Notes: a model not told the origin generated them from the sequence alone. Shown: positions 29,602 to 39,433, counted from the first letter of the stretch. The stretch is 64,000 nucleotides of DNA from Rhodoplanes serenus (GCA_009720755.1 WNKV01000001.1:1-64000); one strand, 5' to 3'. Numbers and translations: made by a program.

Positions 29602-29856
29602 TTGACGCCTCGCTGATTGCAGCTTCCCTGTTCGGACTCTGTCGGCCCGATCTTTCCTGGGAGACTAGCGCCGATGGTTTGGTTTCGTCTTAAAAGCGCT
29701 GGTTAATCGGGGGTTTCGCTAATCCTTCGAAGCACATGCTTGACGAGCCGTTGCCGAAGCCGTTCTCATTGTCGTGGCTTCGCGGCGGCCGGCGAGACGT
29801 GGGTCCGCATCCTCCCCCGGCCTGTCGCCTTGATCGCGGCGGCCGTTCGCCCCATC

Positions 29857-29904
29857 TCGTGTCTCGTCCGCTCGTGTTTCGCCCGCTCGTGTCTCGTCCG
29901 CTCG
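29857..29904. repeat. Three 15-bp tandem units upstream of pmbA
   Basis: Units TCGTGTCTCGTCCGC begin at 29857, 29872 and 29887 (the middle one reads TCGTGTTTCGCCCGC), with a partial fourth at 29902. The 13-mer CGTGTCTCGTCCG in them is also found in the array upstream of grxC at 41213-41225. The array ends about 38 bp before the pmbA ATG. The rest of the 340-bp gap (29602-29941) contains an AT-richer stretch near 29690 but no clear promoter. Confidence 0.9.
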
Positions 29905-29941
29905 CGGCCGCCGTCTCTCGCACTCGAAAGCGCAAGCTCGC

Positions 29942-31294
29942 ATGTCCTCCCTGTTCGATCAGTCCGCGCTCGTCGATCTCGCCGAGCGTCTCGTCGCCGC
30001 CGCCCGCAAGGCCGGCGCGGATGCCGCCGATGCGATCGCCACCCGCGGCGTCTCGCTGTCGGTCGACGTGCGCGACGGCACCGTCGAGGAATCGACCCGT
30101 GCCGAGGACGACGAGGTCGGGCTGCGCGTGCTGATCGGCCGCCGCCAGGCGGTGGTGTCGACCAACGATCTCGTCCGCGAGAGCGTCGCGGCGCTCGCCG
30201 AGCGCGCCGTCGCGATGGCGCGCGTCGCTCCCGACGACCCCTATGCGGGGCTCGCCGATCCGGCGCTGCTGGCGAAGCGAATTCCCGATCTCGATCTCGT
30301 CGATCACACCATTCCGGAGGTGAGCGAGCTGGAGCGGCGCGCCGTCGCGGCCGAGGCGGCGGCGCTCGCGGTCGACGGCGTCACCAAGTCGGGCGGCGCC
30401 TCGGCATCGGCCGGCATCGGCGGCCTGGTGCTGATCACCTCGACCGGCTTCACCGGCGTCTATGTGGGCTCGCGCCACTCCGTCTCGATGCAGGCGATCG
30501 CCGGCGAGGGCACCGGCATGGAGCGCGACTACGATTGGTCGTCGACGGTTCATGCCGCCGATCTCGACGATCCCGAGAAGATCGGCCGCTCCGCCGGCGA
30601 GCGCGCCGTCAAGCGCCTGTCGCCCCGCAAGGTGCCGACCCGCAAGGTGCCGGTGGTGTTCGATCCGCGCGTCGCCGGCTCGCTGGTCTCGCATCTCGTC
30701 TCCGCCCTCAACGGCGCCTCGGTGGCGCGCAAGACCAGCCTGCTGCGCGACCGTCTCGGCCAGCGCGTGTTCGCGTCCGGCATCCGCATCGTCGACGATC
30801 CGCTGCGCCGGCGCGGCCTGCGCTCGCATCCGTTCGATGCCGAGGGCGTCGCCGGCAAGCCGCTGGCCCTGGTCGACGACGGCGTGATCACCACCTGGCT
30901 GCTCGACTGCGCGACGGCGCGCGAGCTCGGCATGACGACCACCGGCCACGCCCAGCGCGGCGTCTCGTCGACGCCCTCGCCGAGCGCCTCCAACGTCCAT
31001 CTCGAGCCCGGCCCCGACACGCCCGCCGCGCTGATCGGCGACATCGCCGAGGGGCTCTACGTCACCGATCTGATCGGCATGGGCGTCAACATGGTGACCG
31101 GCGACTACAGCCGCGGCGCCTCCGGGTTCTGGATCGAGAACGGCACGCCGACCTATCCGGTCAGCGAGATCACCATCGCGGGCAACCTGCTCGACATCTT
31201 CGGCACGCTGCGCCCGGCGAACGATCTCACGTTCCGCTACGGCATCAACGCGCCCACCGTGCGGGTGGAGGGCCTGACCGTTGCGGGCCTCTGA
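29942..31294 (+). CDS. pmbA: TldD/PmbA family metalloprotease
   Basis: This 450-aa protein is the TldE/PmbA-type partner of the TldD-TldE protease. It shows the N-terminal ADAADAIATRGVSLSVDVRDG, the substrate-channel SSTVHAADLDDPE, and C-terminal GASGFWIENGTPTYPVSEITIAGNLLDIF. The HExxxH zinc motif belongs to TldD, not to this subunit, so its absence is expected. It processes modified peptides and toxins such as CcdA or microcin precursors in enterobacteria. It overlaps the downstream phosphatase by 14 bp. Confidence 0.93.
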   Translation: MSSLFDQSALVDLAERLVAAARKAGADAADAIATRGVSLSVDVRDGTVEESTRAEDDEVGLRVLIGRRQAVVSTNDLVRESVAALAERAVAMARVAPDDPYAGLADPALLAKRIPDLDLVDHTIPEVSELERRAVAAEAAALAVDGVTKSGGASASAGIGGLVLITSTGFTGVYVGSRHSVSMQAIAGEGTGMERDYDWSSTVHAADLDDPEKIGRSAGERAVKRLSPRKVPTRKVPVVFDPRVAGSLVSHLVSALNGASVARKTSLLRDRLGQRVFASGIRIVDDPLRRRGLRSHPFDAEGVAGKPLALVDDGVITTWLLDCATARELGMTTTGHAQRGVSSTPSPSASNVHLEPGPDTPAALIGDIAEGLYVTDLIGMGVNMVTGDYSRGASGFWIENGTPTYPVSEITIAGNLLDIFGTLRPANDLTFRYGINAPTVRVEGLTVAGL

Positions 31295-32123
31295 GACCAT
31301 CGATCACGCGGCGCTGGTGCTGCAACTCGCCGACGTGGTGCGCGAGGCGGGTGCCGGCGCGTTGCAGCGGACACGGCGTCCGATCCGGAGCTGGTTCAAG
31401 ACCGAGGGCGACGGCTCGCCGGTGTCGGAGATCGACCTCGCCGTCGACCGCCTGCTGAAGGAGCGCCTCGGCGCGCTGCTGCCCGGCTGCGGCTGGCTGT
31501 CCGAGGAGACCGAGGACGATCCGGCGCGGCTCGCCTGCGAGCGGCTGTGGGTGGTCGATCCGATCGACGGCACCCGCGGGCTGCTCGCCGGCAAGCCCGA
31601 CTGGACCGTCTCGGTGGCGCTGGTCGAGCGCGGACGCCCGGTGGTCGCCGCCCTGTTCGCGCCGGTCAGCGACGAGATGTTCCTGGCGGTTGCCGGCCGC
31701 GGCGCCACCCGCAACGGCGCGCCGATCAGCGTGGCGCGCGGCCCGGCGAGCGGTGCTGCGGATGCGCCCGAGATGCTGGCCGGCGCCCGCGTGGCCGGTC
31801 CGCAGCGCCTGCTGGAACGACTCGCCGCCACCGTGCCCGGCCTGCTGCCGCAGCCCAAGGTCCACTCGCTGGCGCTGCGTCTCGCGCGGGTGGCCGAGGG
31901 CCGCATCGACGTCGCGCTCGCCTCGCGTCACGCGCACGACTGGGACCTTGCGGCGGCCGACCTTTTGGTGCACGAAGCCTCCGGAACGCTGACCACGGTC
32001 ACGGGTGAAGTCATCCGGTACAACCGTCCGGTGCCGACCCACGAGGCGCTCGTCGCGGCCGATCCGGCGCGACACCGGGTGGTGAGCGAGATCGTCGCGA
32101 CATTGACGCGAGCAGCCCGCTGA
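31281..32123 (+). CDS. cysQ: Inositol monophosphatase family protein, CysQ-like
   Basis: This 280-aa Mg/Li-sensitive phosphatase has the metal motif WVVDPIDGTRGLLAG and an E of SEETEDD upstream. The C-terminal HDWDLAAADLLVHEASG matches the WDxAA signature. By context (between pmbA and waaA) it fits the 3'(2'),5'-bisphosphate nucleotidase clade, which recycles PAP from sulfur metabolism, although inositol phosphatase activity cannot be excluded. The TTG at 31281 has GGAGG 9 nt upstream and overlaps the pmbA end. Confidence 0.88.
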   Translation: MRASETIDHAALVLQLADVVREAGAGALQRTRRPIRSWFKTEGDGSPVSEIDLAVDRLLKERLGALLPGCGWLSEETEDDPARLACERLWVVDPIDGTRGLLAGKPDWTVSVALVERGRPVVAALFAPVSDEMFLAVAGRGATRNGAPISVARGPASGAADAPEMLAGARVAGPQRLLERLAATVPGLLPQPKVHSLALRLARVAEGRIDVALASRHAHDWDLAAADLLVHEASGTLTTVTGEVIRYNRPVPTHEALVAADPARHRVVSEIVATLTRAAR

Positions 32124-32204
32124 CGACGCGGGCGTCGCCCGCGTGATGCGCACGGCCCGCCGCCGGCGCCCTGTCCCGACCGTCCACGCGCTCCGTCACC
32201 TCGT

Positions 32205-32270
32205 CCGGCCCGCTCGGCACCGGACGTGTCGCACCGGCCGTCCCGGCCGTCTCATGCCGGCCGCACTCGG
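32205..32270. repeat. Degenerate ~14-bp periodic array upstream of waaA
   Basis: CCGG recurs at 32205, 32220, 32234, 32243 and 32257 (spacings 15, 14, 9, 14), with units such as CCGGACGTGTCGCA and CCGGCCGTCTCATG. The 11-mer CGGACGTGTCG is shared with unit 4 of the array at 17094-17163. Conservation is weaker than in the other arrays. Confidence 0.5.
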
Positions 32271-32353
32271 CGGCCATCCTGCGGTGACCACCATCCTTCG
32301 GACAGCCTCCGACGGTCGCCGCGCCACACGCCTCACCACAGGAGACGGCGGTC

Positions 32354-33658
32354 TTGGTCGAACGATTGCCGTTCACCTTCACGGCCTACCGGCTCGCCAC
32401 CCGGGCGGCCACGCCGTTCGCGCGCTACCTGCTCGGCCGCCGGCTGCGCCGCGGCAAGGAGCATCCCACCCGCCTGCCGGAGCGGCGGGGCGAGCCCGGC
32501 GTGCCGCGCCCGGACGGCCCGCTCGTCTGGGTCCATGGCGCCAGTGTCGGCGAGTTCGTCGCGGCGCTGCCGATGGTCGAGCGCCTGCGGGCGCGCGGCG
32601 TCGCCGTGCTGGTCACCACCGGGACGGTGACGTCGGCCGAGCTGGCGGCACGGCGGTTGCCGGAGGGCGCCATCCATCAGTTCGTGCCGCTCGACGCGCC
32701 CGCCTATGTGGGCCGGTTCCTCGATCACTGGCGGCCCGATCTCGGCCTGTTCGTCGAATCCGACCTGTGGCCGAACCTGATCCTCGCCGCCGCCGAGCGC
32801 CGCGTGCCGCTGATCCTCGTCAACGGCCGCCTGTCGGAGCGCTCCTACGAGAAGTGGCAGCGCGCCCCCGCCACCATCGAGACGCTGCTGTCGCGCTTCG
32901 ACCTCTGCCTGGTGCGCTCGCCCGAGGATGCCCAGCGCTTCGGTGCCCTGGGGGCGCCGCGCCTCGGCGTCACCGGCAATCTCAAGCTCGACGTGCCGGC
33001 GCTGCCGGTCGATCCCGCCCGCTTCGCCGAGCTACGCGGCGCGCTCGCCGGCCGCCCGCTGGTGGCCGCCGCCTCGACCCATGGGGGCGAGGAGGCCGCG
33101 CTGCTCGCGGTGCACCGCAAGCTCCGTCTCGAGTTTCCGCGCCTCCTCACCGTGATCGCGCCGCGTCATCCGGAGCGCGGCGCCGAGATCGCCGCGATGG
33201 CGGCCACCGCCGGCCTGGAGGCGGCGCGGCGGTCGCAGGGCGCGCTGCCCAACGCCGCCACCGAGATCTACGTGGCCGACACGCTCGGCGAATTGGGGCT
33301 CCTGTACCGGGTCGCCCCGGTGGTGTTCATGGGCGGCTCGCTGATCCCGCATGGCGGCCAGAACCCGATCGAGCCGGTGAAGCTGGGCGCCGCCGTGCTG
33401 CACGGGCCGCACGTCAAGAACTTCGCCGACATCTACGCGGCGCTCGACGGAGCCGGCGGAGCCAAGGCGGTCGCCGACGCCGAGGATCTCGCCACCGCGC
33501 TGACCGTGCTGCTCGCCGACGGCGAGGCCCGCGCCACCCTCGCGGCGGCCGGCGAGCGCACCGTGCAGATCCTCGCCGGCGCGGTCGATCGCACCATGGC
33601 GGCGCTGGAGCCGTATCTCGTCCAGATCCGGCTGGAGGGCCGCACGGGCGATGCGTGA
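32354..33658 (+). CDS. waaA: 3-deoxy-D-manno-octulosonic acid transferase
   Basis: This 434-aa GT-B enzyme adds Kdo to the lipid A precursor. The N-terminus has VWVHGASVGEFVAALPMVE and VLVTTGTVTSAELAARR, the middle VESDLWPNLI and NGRLSERSYEKW. The CMP-Kdo site shows as VFMGGSLIPHGGQNPIEP. The TTG at 32354 has AGGAG 9 nt upstream. lpxK follows with an 8-bp overlap. The small DUF4170 gene often found just upstream in related genomes is not seen in the 230-bp gap. Confidence 0.95.
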   Translation: MVERLPFTFTAYRLATRAATPFARYLLGRRLRRGKEHPTRLPERRGEPGVPRPDGPLVWVHGASVGEFVAALPMVERLRARGVAVLVTTGTVTSAELAARRLPEGAIHQFVPLDAPAYVGRFLDHWRPDLGLFVESDLWPNLILAAAERRVPLILVNGRLSERSYEKWQRAPATIETLLSRFDLCLVRSPEDAQRFGALGAPRLGVTGNLKLDVPALPVDPARFAELRGALAGRPLVAAASTHGGEEAALLAVHRKLRLEFPRLLTVIAPRHPERGAEIAAMAATAGLEAARRSQGALPNAATEIYVADTLGELGLLYRVAPVVFMGGSLIPHGGQNPIEPVKLGAAVLHGPHVKNFADIYAALDGAGGAKAVADAEDLATALTVLLADGEARATLAAAGERTVQILAGAVDRTMAALEPYLVQIRLEGRTGDA

Positions 33659-34655
33659 GCCGGCCTTCTGGTGGCGCGAGCCGGGGCTCGCGGCAGGCCT
33701 GATGGCGCCGCTCGCGGCCGCTTACGGGGCCATCGCGGCGGCGCGGCTGCGCCGGCCCGGCAGCACGGTACGGGTGCCGGTGATCTGCGTCGGCAACCTG
33801 ACGGTCGGCGGCGCCGGCAAGACCCCGACCGCCATCGCCATCGCCCGCATGCTGCTCGGCGCCGGGCTGCACCCGGTGTTCCTGACCCGCGGCTACAAGG
33901 GGCGGCTCGCCGGGCCGCTGCGGGTGGCGGCCGACGCGGCCGCCGCCGATGTCGGTGACGAGCCGCTGCTGCTCGCCCGCGTCGCCCCCACCGTGGTGGC
34001 GCGCGACCGCCTGGCCGGAGCCGAGCGGGCGATCGCCGAGGGGGCCGGCGTGATCGTCATGGACGACGGGCTCCAGAACCCGACCCTCGTGAAGTCCGTC
34101 GCCCTCGTGGTGCTGGACGGCCGCCGCGCCGCCGGCAACGCCCGGGTGCTGCCGGCCGGGCCGCTGCGGCTGCCGCTCGACACCCAGCTCGACCGCGCCC
34201 ACGGGCTCCTGGTGATCGGCGATCCCTCGCCGGCGGCTCTCGACATCGTGGCGGCGGTGCGTGCGCGCGGCCTGCCGGTGCTGTCGGGACGGCTGGCGCC
34301 GGACCCGGCCGCCGTCGCCGGCCTGCGCGGCCAGCGCCTCCTCGCCTATGCGGGGATCGGCGATCCGGACAAGTTCTTCGCCATGCTGGCCGCGTTGCGG
34401 CTGCGCGTCGAGGAGACGGTGGCGTTCCCGGATCACCACCGCTACGGCGGCGGTGACGTCGCCCGGCTGCTGACGGCGGCCCGCGACCGCTCGCTCACCC
34501 TCGTGACCACCGAGAAGGATCTGTGCCGGATGCAGGGCGACCCGCGGCTCGACCGACTGGCGGGCCTCAGCCTCGCACTGCCGGTCGGGCTCGTCCTGGA
34601 CGAGCCGGCGGCGCTGCGCCGCCTCCTGGCGGAGCGGACGGGGCTGCGGCTGTAA
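33651..34655 (+). CDS. lpxK: Tetraacyldisaccharide 4'-kinase
   Basis: This 334-aa membrane-associated kinase phosphorylates the 4' position of the lipid A disaccharide. The Walker A is VGNLTVGGAGKTPTAIA, with TRGYKGRL and VGDEPLLLA following. Then come MDDGLQNP and PAGPLRLPL. AYAGIGDPDKFFAML is typical of the C-terminal half. It overlaps waaA by 8 bp, so both form one lipid A-Kdo unit with pmbA and the phosphatase upstream. Confidence 0.97.
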   Translation: MREPAFWWREPGLAAGLMAPLAAAYGAIAAARLRRPGSTVRVPVICVGNLTVGGAGKTPTAIAIARMLLGAGLHPVFLTRGYKGRLAGPLRVAADAAAADVGDEPLLLARVAPTVVARDRLAGAERAIAEGAGVIVMDDGLQNPTLVKSVALVVLDGRRAAGNARVLPAGPLRLPLDTQLDRAHGLLVIGDPSPAALDIVAAVRARGLPVLSGRLAPDPAAVAGLRGQRLLAYAGIGDPDKFFAMLAALRLRVEETVAFPDHHRYGGGDVARLLTAARDRSLTLVTTEKDLCRMQGDPRLDRLAGLSLALPVGLVLDEPAALRRLLAERTGLRL

Positions 34656-34667
34656 GCGCCCGCCGCC

Positions 34668-34695
34668 GGCGAGGCTCAGCCGGCGGGGCTCAGCC
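34668..34695. repeat. 14-bp tandem duplication covering the DUF2093 stop codon
   Basis: GGCGAGGCTCAGCC (34668-34681) and GGCGGGGCTCAGCC (34682-34695) are adjacent and differ at one position. The TCA at 34690-34692 is the DUF2093 stop (TGA on the minus strand); the other copy repeats it out of use. Confidence 0.88.
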
Positions 34696-34923
34696 GGCCG
34701 GCTTGACGCGGTCCGGGTGCAGACGCTGGAGCACCGCCTCGGGCCCCGCATAGGCCTCCTGGCGCTCGGCGCTCCAGTACTTCAGCTCCTCGAGCGGAAT
34801 CGGCACGCCGGTGACGGCGCAGCGCACGAAGGCGCCCGCCCGCAGCACCCGGAAATCGGCATCGAGATAACGGATCTCCGCCTCGCCCGTCTGCGGGGAG
34901 CGAAAATCGAAGCGGTTCAGCAC
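34690..34923 (-). CDS. DUF2093 family protein
   Basis: This 77-aa protein starts at GTG 34923 with GGAGG 6 nt upstream. The family core is RYLDADFRVLRAGAFVRCAV and IPLEELKYWSAERQEAY, followed by GPEAVLQRL. DUF2093 is a small alphaproteobacterial protein, usually between lpxK and xseA as here; its role is unknown. It is convergent with lpxK. Confidence 0.9.
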   Translation of the reverse strand: MLNRFDFRSPQTGEAEIRYLDADFRVLRAGAFVRCAVTGVPIPLEELKYWSAERQEAYAGPEAVLQRLHPDRVKPAG

Positions 34924-35089
34924 GTCGTACCTCCGGCGCAAGGTCGCGTCGGCGCGGCGCGCGGACCGCCGGCCGGCAATGTCGAAGCATCCGGCCAATG
35001 TAGTCGCTCGCAGCCGGGGACGAAACCCTGGTCGATGCGCTCGCGTCGACGTGACCCCGCGGGCGTGGCGCAGGCGGCGCCGCGGCGGC

Positions 35090-36733
35090 TCAGAACAGCG
35101 AGCCCTGGCCGCTCTCCGGGTCCCGCCGCCGCGCCGCGCGGGCGGGCTTCGGCCGCTCGGCCGGGTGCGTCGCCGGCACCATGGCGGGAGCCGTGCCCAC
35201 GGCACCGGGTCCGGGCGGCGCTGCACCGCCCCCCTCGCCGGCGACCGCGGCGACCCGCCCGTCGGCGAATTCGAGGCTGAGCCGCAGGCCGGGCGGCACC
35301 GCGGCGGCGCTGCGCAGCGGCCGGTCGTCCGGACCGCGCACCAGCGCGAAGCCGCGCGCCAGCACGCCCGTGTAGGACAGCGCCGCGAGGAGCTGACCGG
35401 CGCGGGCCAGGCGGGCGCGGCGCTCGGCCACGAGGTGGTGGGAGGCCCGTGCGGCCCGCGCCGAGAGAGCGGCGACGCGCTCGCGGTCGCGGGCGATGCC
35501 GAGGCGCTGGGCCGCCAGCGCGGCCCGCAGCGCGGCGCCGAGACGACCCGACACGGCGGCGAAGCGGTCGCGGCGGCGCTCCGTCCCCACCCGCAGGCAG
35601 CGCGCCGCGCGCTCGGCGAGGCCCTGCACCCGCTCGCCCTCGCGCTCCAGGCGGTTGCGCAGCACCAGCGGCGTCAGACGGCCCGCCACCCGCGAGAAGT
35701 CGCCGCGATGGCGGTGGGTGCCGGCGAGGAGCGCCCGCGGCAGCCGGCCGGCGGCGCCGTCCAGCTTCTGGCGCGCCGTGGCGAGGAGCCCATCGGCCGA
35801 CGGCAGCGCCCGGGCGGCCGAGCGCAGGGCGACGCGGCGGTGCTCCTGGCTGCGGAGCCAGCAGGCGAGCCCGCGGCGGCCGAGCCCGGCGACCCGCTCC
35901 AGCAGCTCGGCGCGCACCGGAACCGCCATCTCGGCGGCGGCCGTCGGGGTCGGCGCCCGCACGTCGGCGGCGAAGTCGATCAGGGTGACGTCGGTCTCGT
36001 GGCCGACCGCGGCGATCAGCGCGATGCCGCTGTCGGCGGCCGCCCGCACCACGATCTCCTCGTTGAAGGCCCACAGGTCCTCAATGGAGCCGCCGCCACG
36101 GGCGACGATCAGGAGATCGGGGCGCGGGATCGGGCCGCCCGGGGCGAGCGCGTTGAAGCCACGGATGGCGGCGGCGATCTCCTCGGCCGCCCCCTCGCCC
36201 TGCACCCGCACCGGCCACACCAGCACGGGCCGCGGGAAGCGGTCGGCGAGCCGATGCAGGATATCGCGGATGACGGCGCCGGTCGGCGAGGTGACGACGC
36301 CGATCACCCCCGGCAGGGCCGGCAGGAGCTGCTTCCTGGCCGGATCGAACAGCCCTTCGGCGGCGAGCGCCTGCTTGCGCTGCTCGAGCAGCGCCATCAG
36401 GGCGCCGAGCCCGGCCGGCTCCAGGCTGTCGATGACGATCTGATAGGTCGAGCGGCCCGGATAGGTGGTGAGCCGCCCGGTGGCGATCACCTCCAGCCCC
36501 TCCTCGGGCTTGATCCGCATGCGCCCATAGGCGGTGCGCCACACCACCGCATCGAGACGGGCGCTCTCGTCCTTGAGGCAGAAATAGGCGTGGCCGGAGG
36601 AGTGGACGCCGCGGAAGCCCGAGATCTCGCCGCGCACCCGGACCTGGCCGTAGGCGTCCTCGACGGTGCGCTTGAGCGCCGCCGACAGCTCCGAGACGCT
36701 CCATTCGGGGATGTTGAGGCGGGGCTCGTCCAT
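35090..36733 (-). CDS. xseA: Exodeoxyribonuclease VII large subunit
   Basis: This 547-aa catalytic subunit degrades single-stranded DNA to oligonucleotides with XseB. The N-terminal OB fold ([40 protein letters not shown]) precedes the catalytic domain with VITSP-like [27 protein letters not shown] and [21 protein letters not shown] long Arg/Ala coiled coil spans about 290-450. The C-terminus after [10 protein letters not shown] carries a Gly/Pro/Ala linker, longer than in enteric XseA. XseB is not in the window. Confidence 0.96.
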   Translation of the reverse strand: MDEPRLNIPEWSVSELSAALKRTVEDAYGQVRVRGEISGFRGVHSSGHAYFCLKDESARLDAVVWRTAYGRMRIKPEEGLEVIATGRLTTYPGRSTYQIVIDSLEPAGLGALMALLEQRKQALAAEGLFDPARKQLLPALPGVIGVVTSPTGAVIRDILHRLADRFPRPVLVWPVRVQGEGAAEEIAAAIRGFNALAPGGPIPRPDLLIVARGGGSIEDLWAFNEEIVVRAAADSGIALIAAVGHETDVTLIDFAADVRAPTPTAAAEMAVPVRAELLERVAGLGRRGLACWLRSQEHRRVALRSAARALPSADGLLATARQKLDGAAGRLPRALLAGTHRHRGDFSRVAGRLTPLVLRNRLEREGERVQGLAERAARCLRVGTERRRDRFAAVSGRLGAALRAALAAQRLGIARDRERVAALSARAARASHHLVAERRARLARAGQLLAALSYTGVLARGFALVRGPDDRPLRSAAAVPPGLRLSLEFADGRVAAVAGEGGGAAPPGPGAVGTAPAMVPATHPAERPKPARAARRRDPESGQGSLF

Positions 36734-36759
36734 GCCGCGTTCTGTTCTTTTGCTCTTCT

Positions 36760-36891
36760 CACCTCACCCCGCCAGCGGGGAGAGGTCGACACGCCGAGCC
36801 CGCGAGGCGTGTCGGATGAGCGGCGTTTCGGCTCGAACCGAAACGCCGCTCGCCTCTCATCCCAACCGTCTCCCCGCAGGCGGGGAGACGG
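36760..36891. repeat. Mosaic palindromic element, copy 1
   Basis: It comprises hairpins CCCCGC-CA-GCGGGG and CCCCGC-AG-GCGGGG at either end with a central TTCGGCTCGAACCGAAACGC block. Related copies lie at 45636-45793 and 62869-63027. It occupies most of the gap between xseA and the PfkB gene. Confidence 0.88.
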
Positions 36892-36932
36892 AGCCCGGGC
36901 GCCACGCACGGCGCACCGCTGCGGGTTCTGGC

Positions 36933-38075
36933 CTACTCGGCCGCCATCTCGCCGACGCGCTCGTCCTCGGGCGTCTCGAAATGCAGCGGCCAGCGGCGGG
37001 TGACGAACTGCGGCGCCAGCGCCTGGATGCGCCGCTCCAGCTCATCGCGCTTCAGGAGGCCGGTCTGGGTGTCGACCACGCCGACCACCGAGGCGGCATT
37101 GATGGTGGCCGCCTTGAGGGCGTCGAGCGGCGCGAAGCCGAGCGCCTCGTAGGCCGTGTAGGTCGACGTGAAGGCGTCGCCCGCCCCGGCGGTGCCGGCG
37201 ACCGGGCACTCCACCGAGGGGCAGAACACGATCTCGTCCGGGGTGGCCACATAGGCGCCGCGCTTGCCGTCGGTGAGCAGCACCCGCTTCACCCCGAGGC
37301 TGGTCAGGGCGCGGAAGAACGCCACCACGCTCATGTCGAAGCCGCCGCCGGACAGCGGGCGGCGATCGATGTCGGGCCGCTCCTCGTCGGGCGCCAGCGG
37401 CAGCTTGGGGCCGCCCTCGCCGAACTGGGCGATCAGGCTCGGCACCAAGGTCGAGGCTTCGCTGCGGTTCAGCGCCACGATGTCGACCATGCGCAGCGCG
37501 TCCTGGAACGGGCCGGCGCGAGCCGAGAGCTGGCGCACGCCCGGATTTGTGGCCACGAGGGCGCCCTGCGCCTTGGCTCGGCGCACCAGCTCCGGGAAGC
37601 GCTCGGCCGACTTGCCGCTCAGCGACGTGATGTAGACGACGTCCACCGCGAAGGCGTTGTCGTGCAGATCCTGCGTCTCCAGCATGGTGTTGGCGCCGCG
37701 GAACGTGAACACCGCGGCGTTGCGGTCGTGCGACGAGATCAGCACCGAGGCGCCGGTCGGGGCGCGCGGGTCGCGCAGCGCCCAGCGGGTCGACACCCCT
37801 TCGTGCTCGAGCGTCGTGAGAATCGTCTCGGCGCGGCTGTCCTGGCCGAGCTTGATCAGGGTCGAGACGTCGAAGCCGAGCCGCGACATCGACACCGCCG
37901 CGTTGACGGCGCCGCCACCGATATGGGTCGAGATCTCCAGCGCCTCGGTCTTGCGGCCCTCCTCCATCAGCAGGAAGGACGAGTCCGCGTTCGACATCGC
38001 CATGCGCTCGATGCGCGAGCTCTCGATGATCGCGATGGTGTCGATCATCGCGCCGCCGATCGTCAGGGCCTTCAT
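36933..38075 (-). CDS. PfkB family carbohydrate kinase
   Basis: This 380-aa ribokinase-fold protein starts at ATG 38075 with AGGAGG 6 nt upstream. GGAVNAAVSMSRLGFDVSTLIKLGQDSRA is the N-terminal PfkB region. The catalytic Asp lies in VAGTAGAGDAFTSTYTAYEALG, the C-terminal PfkB signature (anion hole GAGD). An extra charged segment (about 225-275, LPLAPDEERPDIDRRPL) interrupts the usual fold. The substrate may be a sugar or nucleoside; it cannot be called. It stands alone between repeats. Confidence 0.88.
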   Translation of the reverse strand: MKALTIGGAMIDTIAIIESSRIERMAMSNADSSFLLMEEGRKTEALEISTHIGGGAVNAAVSMSRLGFDVSTLIKLGQDSRAETILTTLEHEGVSTRWALRDPRAPTGASVLISSHDRNAAVFTFRGANTMLETQDLHDNAFAVDVVYITSLSGKSAERFPELVRRAKAQGALVATNPGVRQLSARAGPFQDALRMVDIVALNRSEASTLVPSLIAQFGEGGPKLPLAPDEERPDIDRRPLSGGGFDMSVVAFFRALTSLGVKRVLLTDGKRGAYVATPDEIVFCPSVECPVAGTAGAGDAFTSTYTAYEALGFAPLDALKAATINAASVVGVVDTQTGLLKRDELERRIQALAPQFVTRRWPLHFETPEDERVGEMAAE

Positions 38076-38493
38076 CGCATCCCTCCTGCTGCACGTCCTC
38101 GCGGACGAGACGGAGCACACCATGGGGGGCGCCGGCGGCCCACCGCCTCGGCTTCGCCTTCCGCGGCGCGATTCGTCAAGGCGCCCGGCCTCGATCCGAA
38201 CGGCTCGCCCGGCGGCCGATCGACGCCCGGCCTTCCGGAACCGCCACCCTGCATCCGTCGTCCGCGCTCGCACCCGGTCGCACGATACCCCGGCCTATGA
38301 GATATAACGGTTCGGCCTTTCCTGCACCAGCACCCGCGGGCCTCGCGGGCGGACAGGTTGCCGCTGCGCGATCGACGCCGCCGCGCAGTGCCTCGTCGTG
38401 ACGGCCCCGGCGGCGGGGGCCGGCCGCGGAGGCGCCGTGTCGGGTGATACCGGGTGGTCGAGTGTGTCCGCCTTGAACCTGTCCGGATGGGAC
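38076..38493. other. Intergenic region upstream of the DMT transporter
   Basis: This gap of 322-418 bp (depending on the downstream start) lies between divergent genes. An AT-rich TATAAC at 38303-38308 could be a -10 element for the plus-strand gene, but no -35 is seen at the right distance. No gene is supported. Confidence 0.35.
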
Positions 38494-39390
38494 ATGTCGG
38501 AGTGGACGATCTGGCCGTGGGCGGCGTTCACGGTGGCCGCGGCCGCCGCCCAGACGGTGCGCAACGCCGCCCAGCGCCAGCTCACCCGGACGCTCGGCAC
38601 CACCGGCGCCACCCATGTGCGCTTCCTGTTCGGCGTGCCGTTCGCGGTCGTGTTCCTGGCCGCCATCGTGCTCGCCACCGGCACGGCGCCGCCGCGCCCG
38701 CCGCTCGCCTTCTGGCCGTGGGTGACCACCGGCGCCCTGACCCAGATCGCCGCCACCGCCATGATGCTCGCCGCCATGGGGGAACGATCGTTCCTAGTGG
38801 TGATCGCCTACACCAAGACCGAGCCGATCCAGGTGGCGCTGTTCGGCCTCGCCGTGCTGGGCGATCCGATCACCCTGGCGGTGGGGGCGGCGATCGCGGT
38901 GGCGACCACCGGCGTGGTGACGATGTCGCTGCGGCCCGGCCAGGAGGCCGGCGGCGCCCGGCCGGTGGCGCTGGGACTCGGCGCGGCGGCCTGCTTCGCC
39001 GTCTCGGCGGTGGCGTTCCGTGGTGCCATCCTCAGCCTCGACGCCGGCTATCTGACGGCGGCGGGCACCACTCTGTGCATCGCGCTGGCGCTCCAGGCGC
39101 TGCTGCTGTCGGTGTGGCTCGCGGTGCGCGACCGCACCGTGCTGGTGGCGGTGCTGCGGGCGTGGCGGCCGTCGCTGCTGGCCGGCTTCATGGGGGCGCT
39201 CGCCTCCCAGCTCTGGTTCCTCGGCTTCGCCCTCACGACGGCCGCCAATGTGCGCACCCTGGCCCTGGTCGAGGTGCTGTTCGCCCAGGGGGTGAGCCGT
39301 TTCGTCTTCGGCCAGCGGGCGACCGCACGCGAGCTGATCGGCGTCGTGCTGATCGTCGTCGGCGTGGTGATGCTGCTGTGGGCCCAATGA
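38494..39390 (+). CDS. DMT superfamily (EamA-like) transporter
   Basis: This is a membrane protein of about 298 aa with ten predicted helices in two repeats. Helices include FLFGVPFAVVFLAAIVLA, ALTQIAATAMMLAAM, QVALFGLAVLGDPITLAVG, SLLAGFMGALASQLWFLG and ELIGVVLIVVGVVMLLW. The pattern of a short loop after helix 1 and conserved R/E before helix 4 fits the drug/metabolite transporter group. ATG 38494 is chosen from the first helix. A GTG at 38398 would add 32 polar residues and cannot be excluded. Substrate is unknown. Confidence 0.82.
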   Translation: MSEWTIWPWAAFTVAAAAAQTVRNAAQRQLTRTLGTTGATHVRFLFGVPFAVVFLAAIVLATGTAPPRPPLAFWPWVTTGALTQIAATAMMLAAMGERSFLVVIAYTKTEPIQVALFGLAVLGDPITLAVGAAIAVATTGVVTMSLRPGQEAGGARPVALGLGAAACFAVSAVAFRGAILSLDAGYLTAAGTTLCIALALQALLLSVWLAVRDRTVLVAVLRAWRPSLLAGFMGALASQLWFLGFALTTAANVRTLALVEVLFAQGVSRFVFGQRATARELIGVVLIVVGVVMLLWAQ

Positions 39391-39433
39391 GGCGCACCGC
39401 CGGGCACGGCGGCCCGCGGCGTCCGCAGACCGA

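Noticed and set aside
32124-32353. Possible DUF4170 gene before waaA
   Set aside because: I looked for it because relatives often carry it here, but no frame in the gap resembles it.
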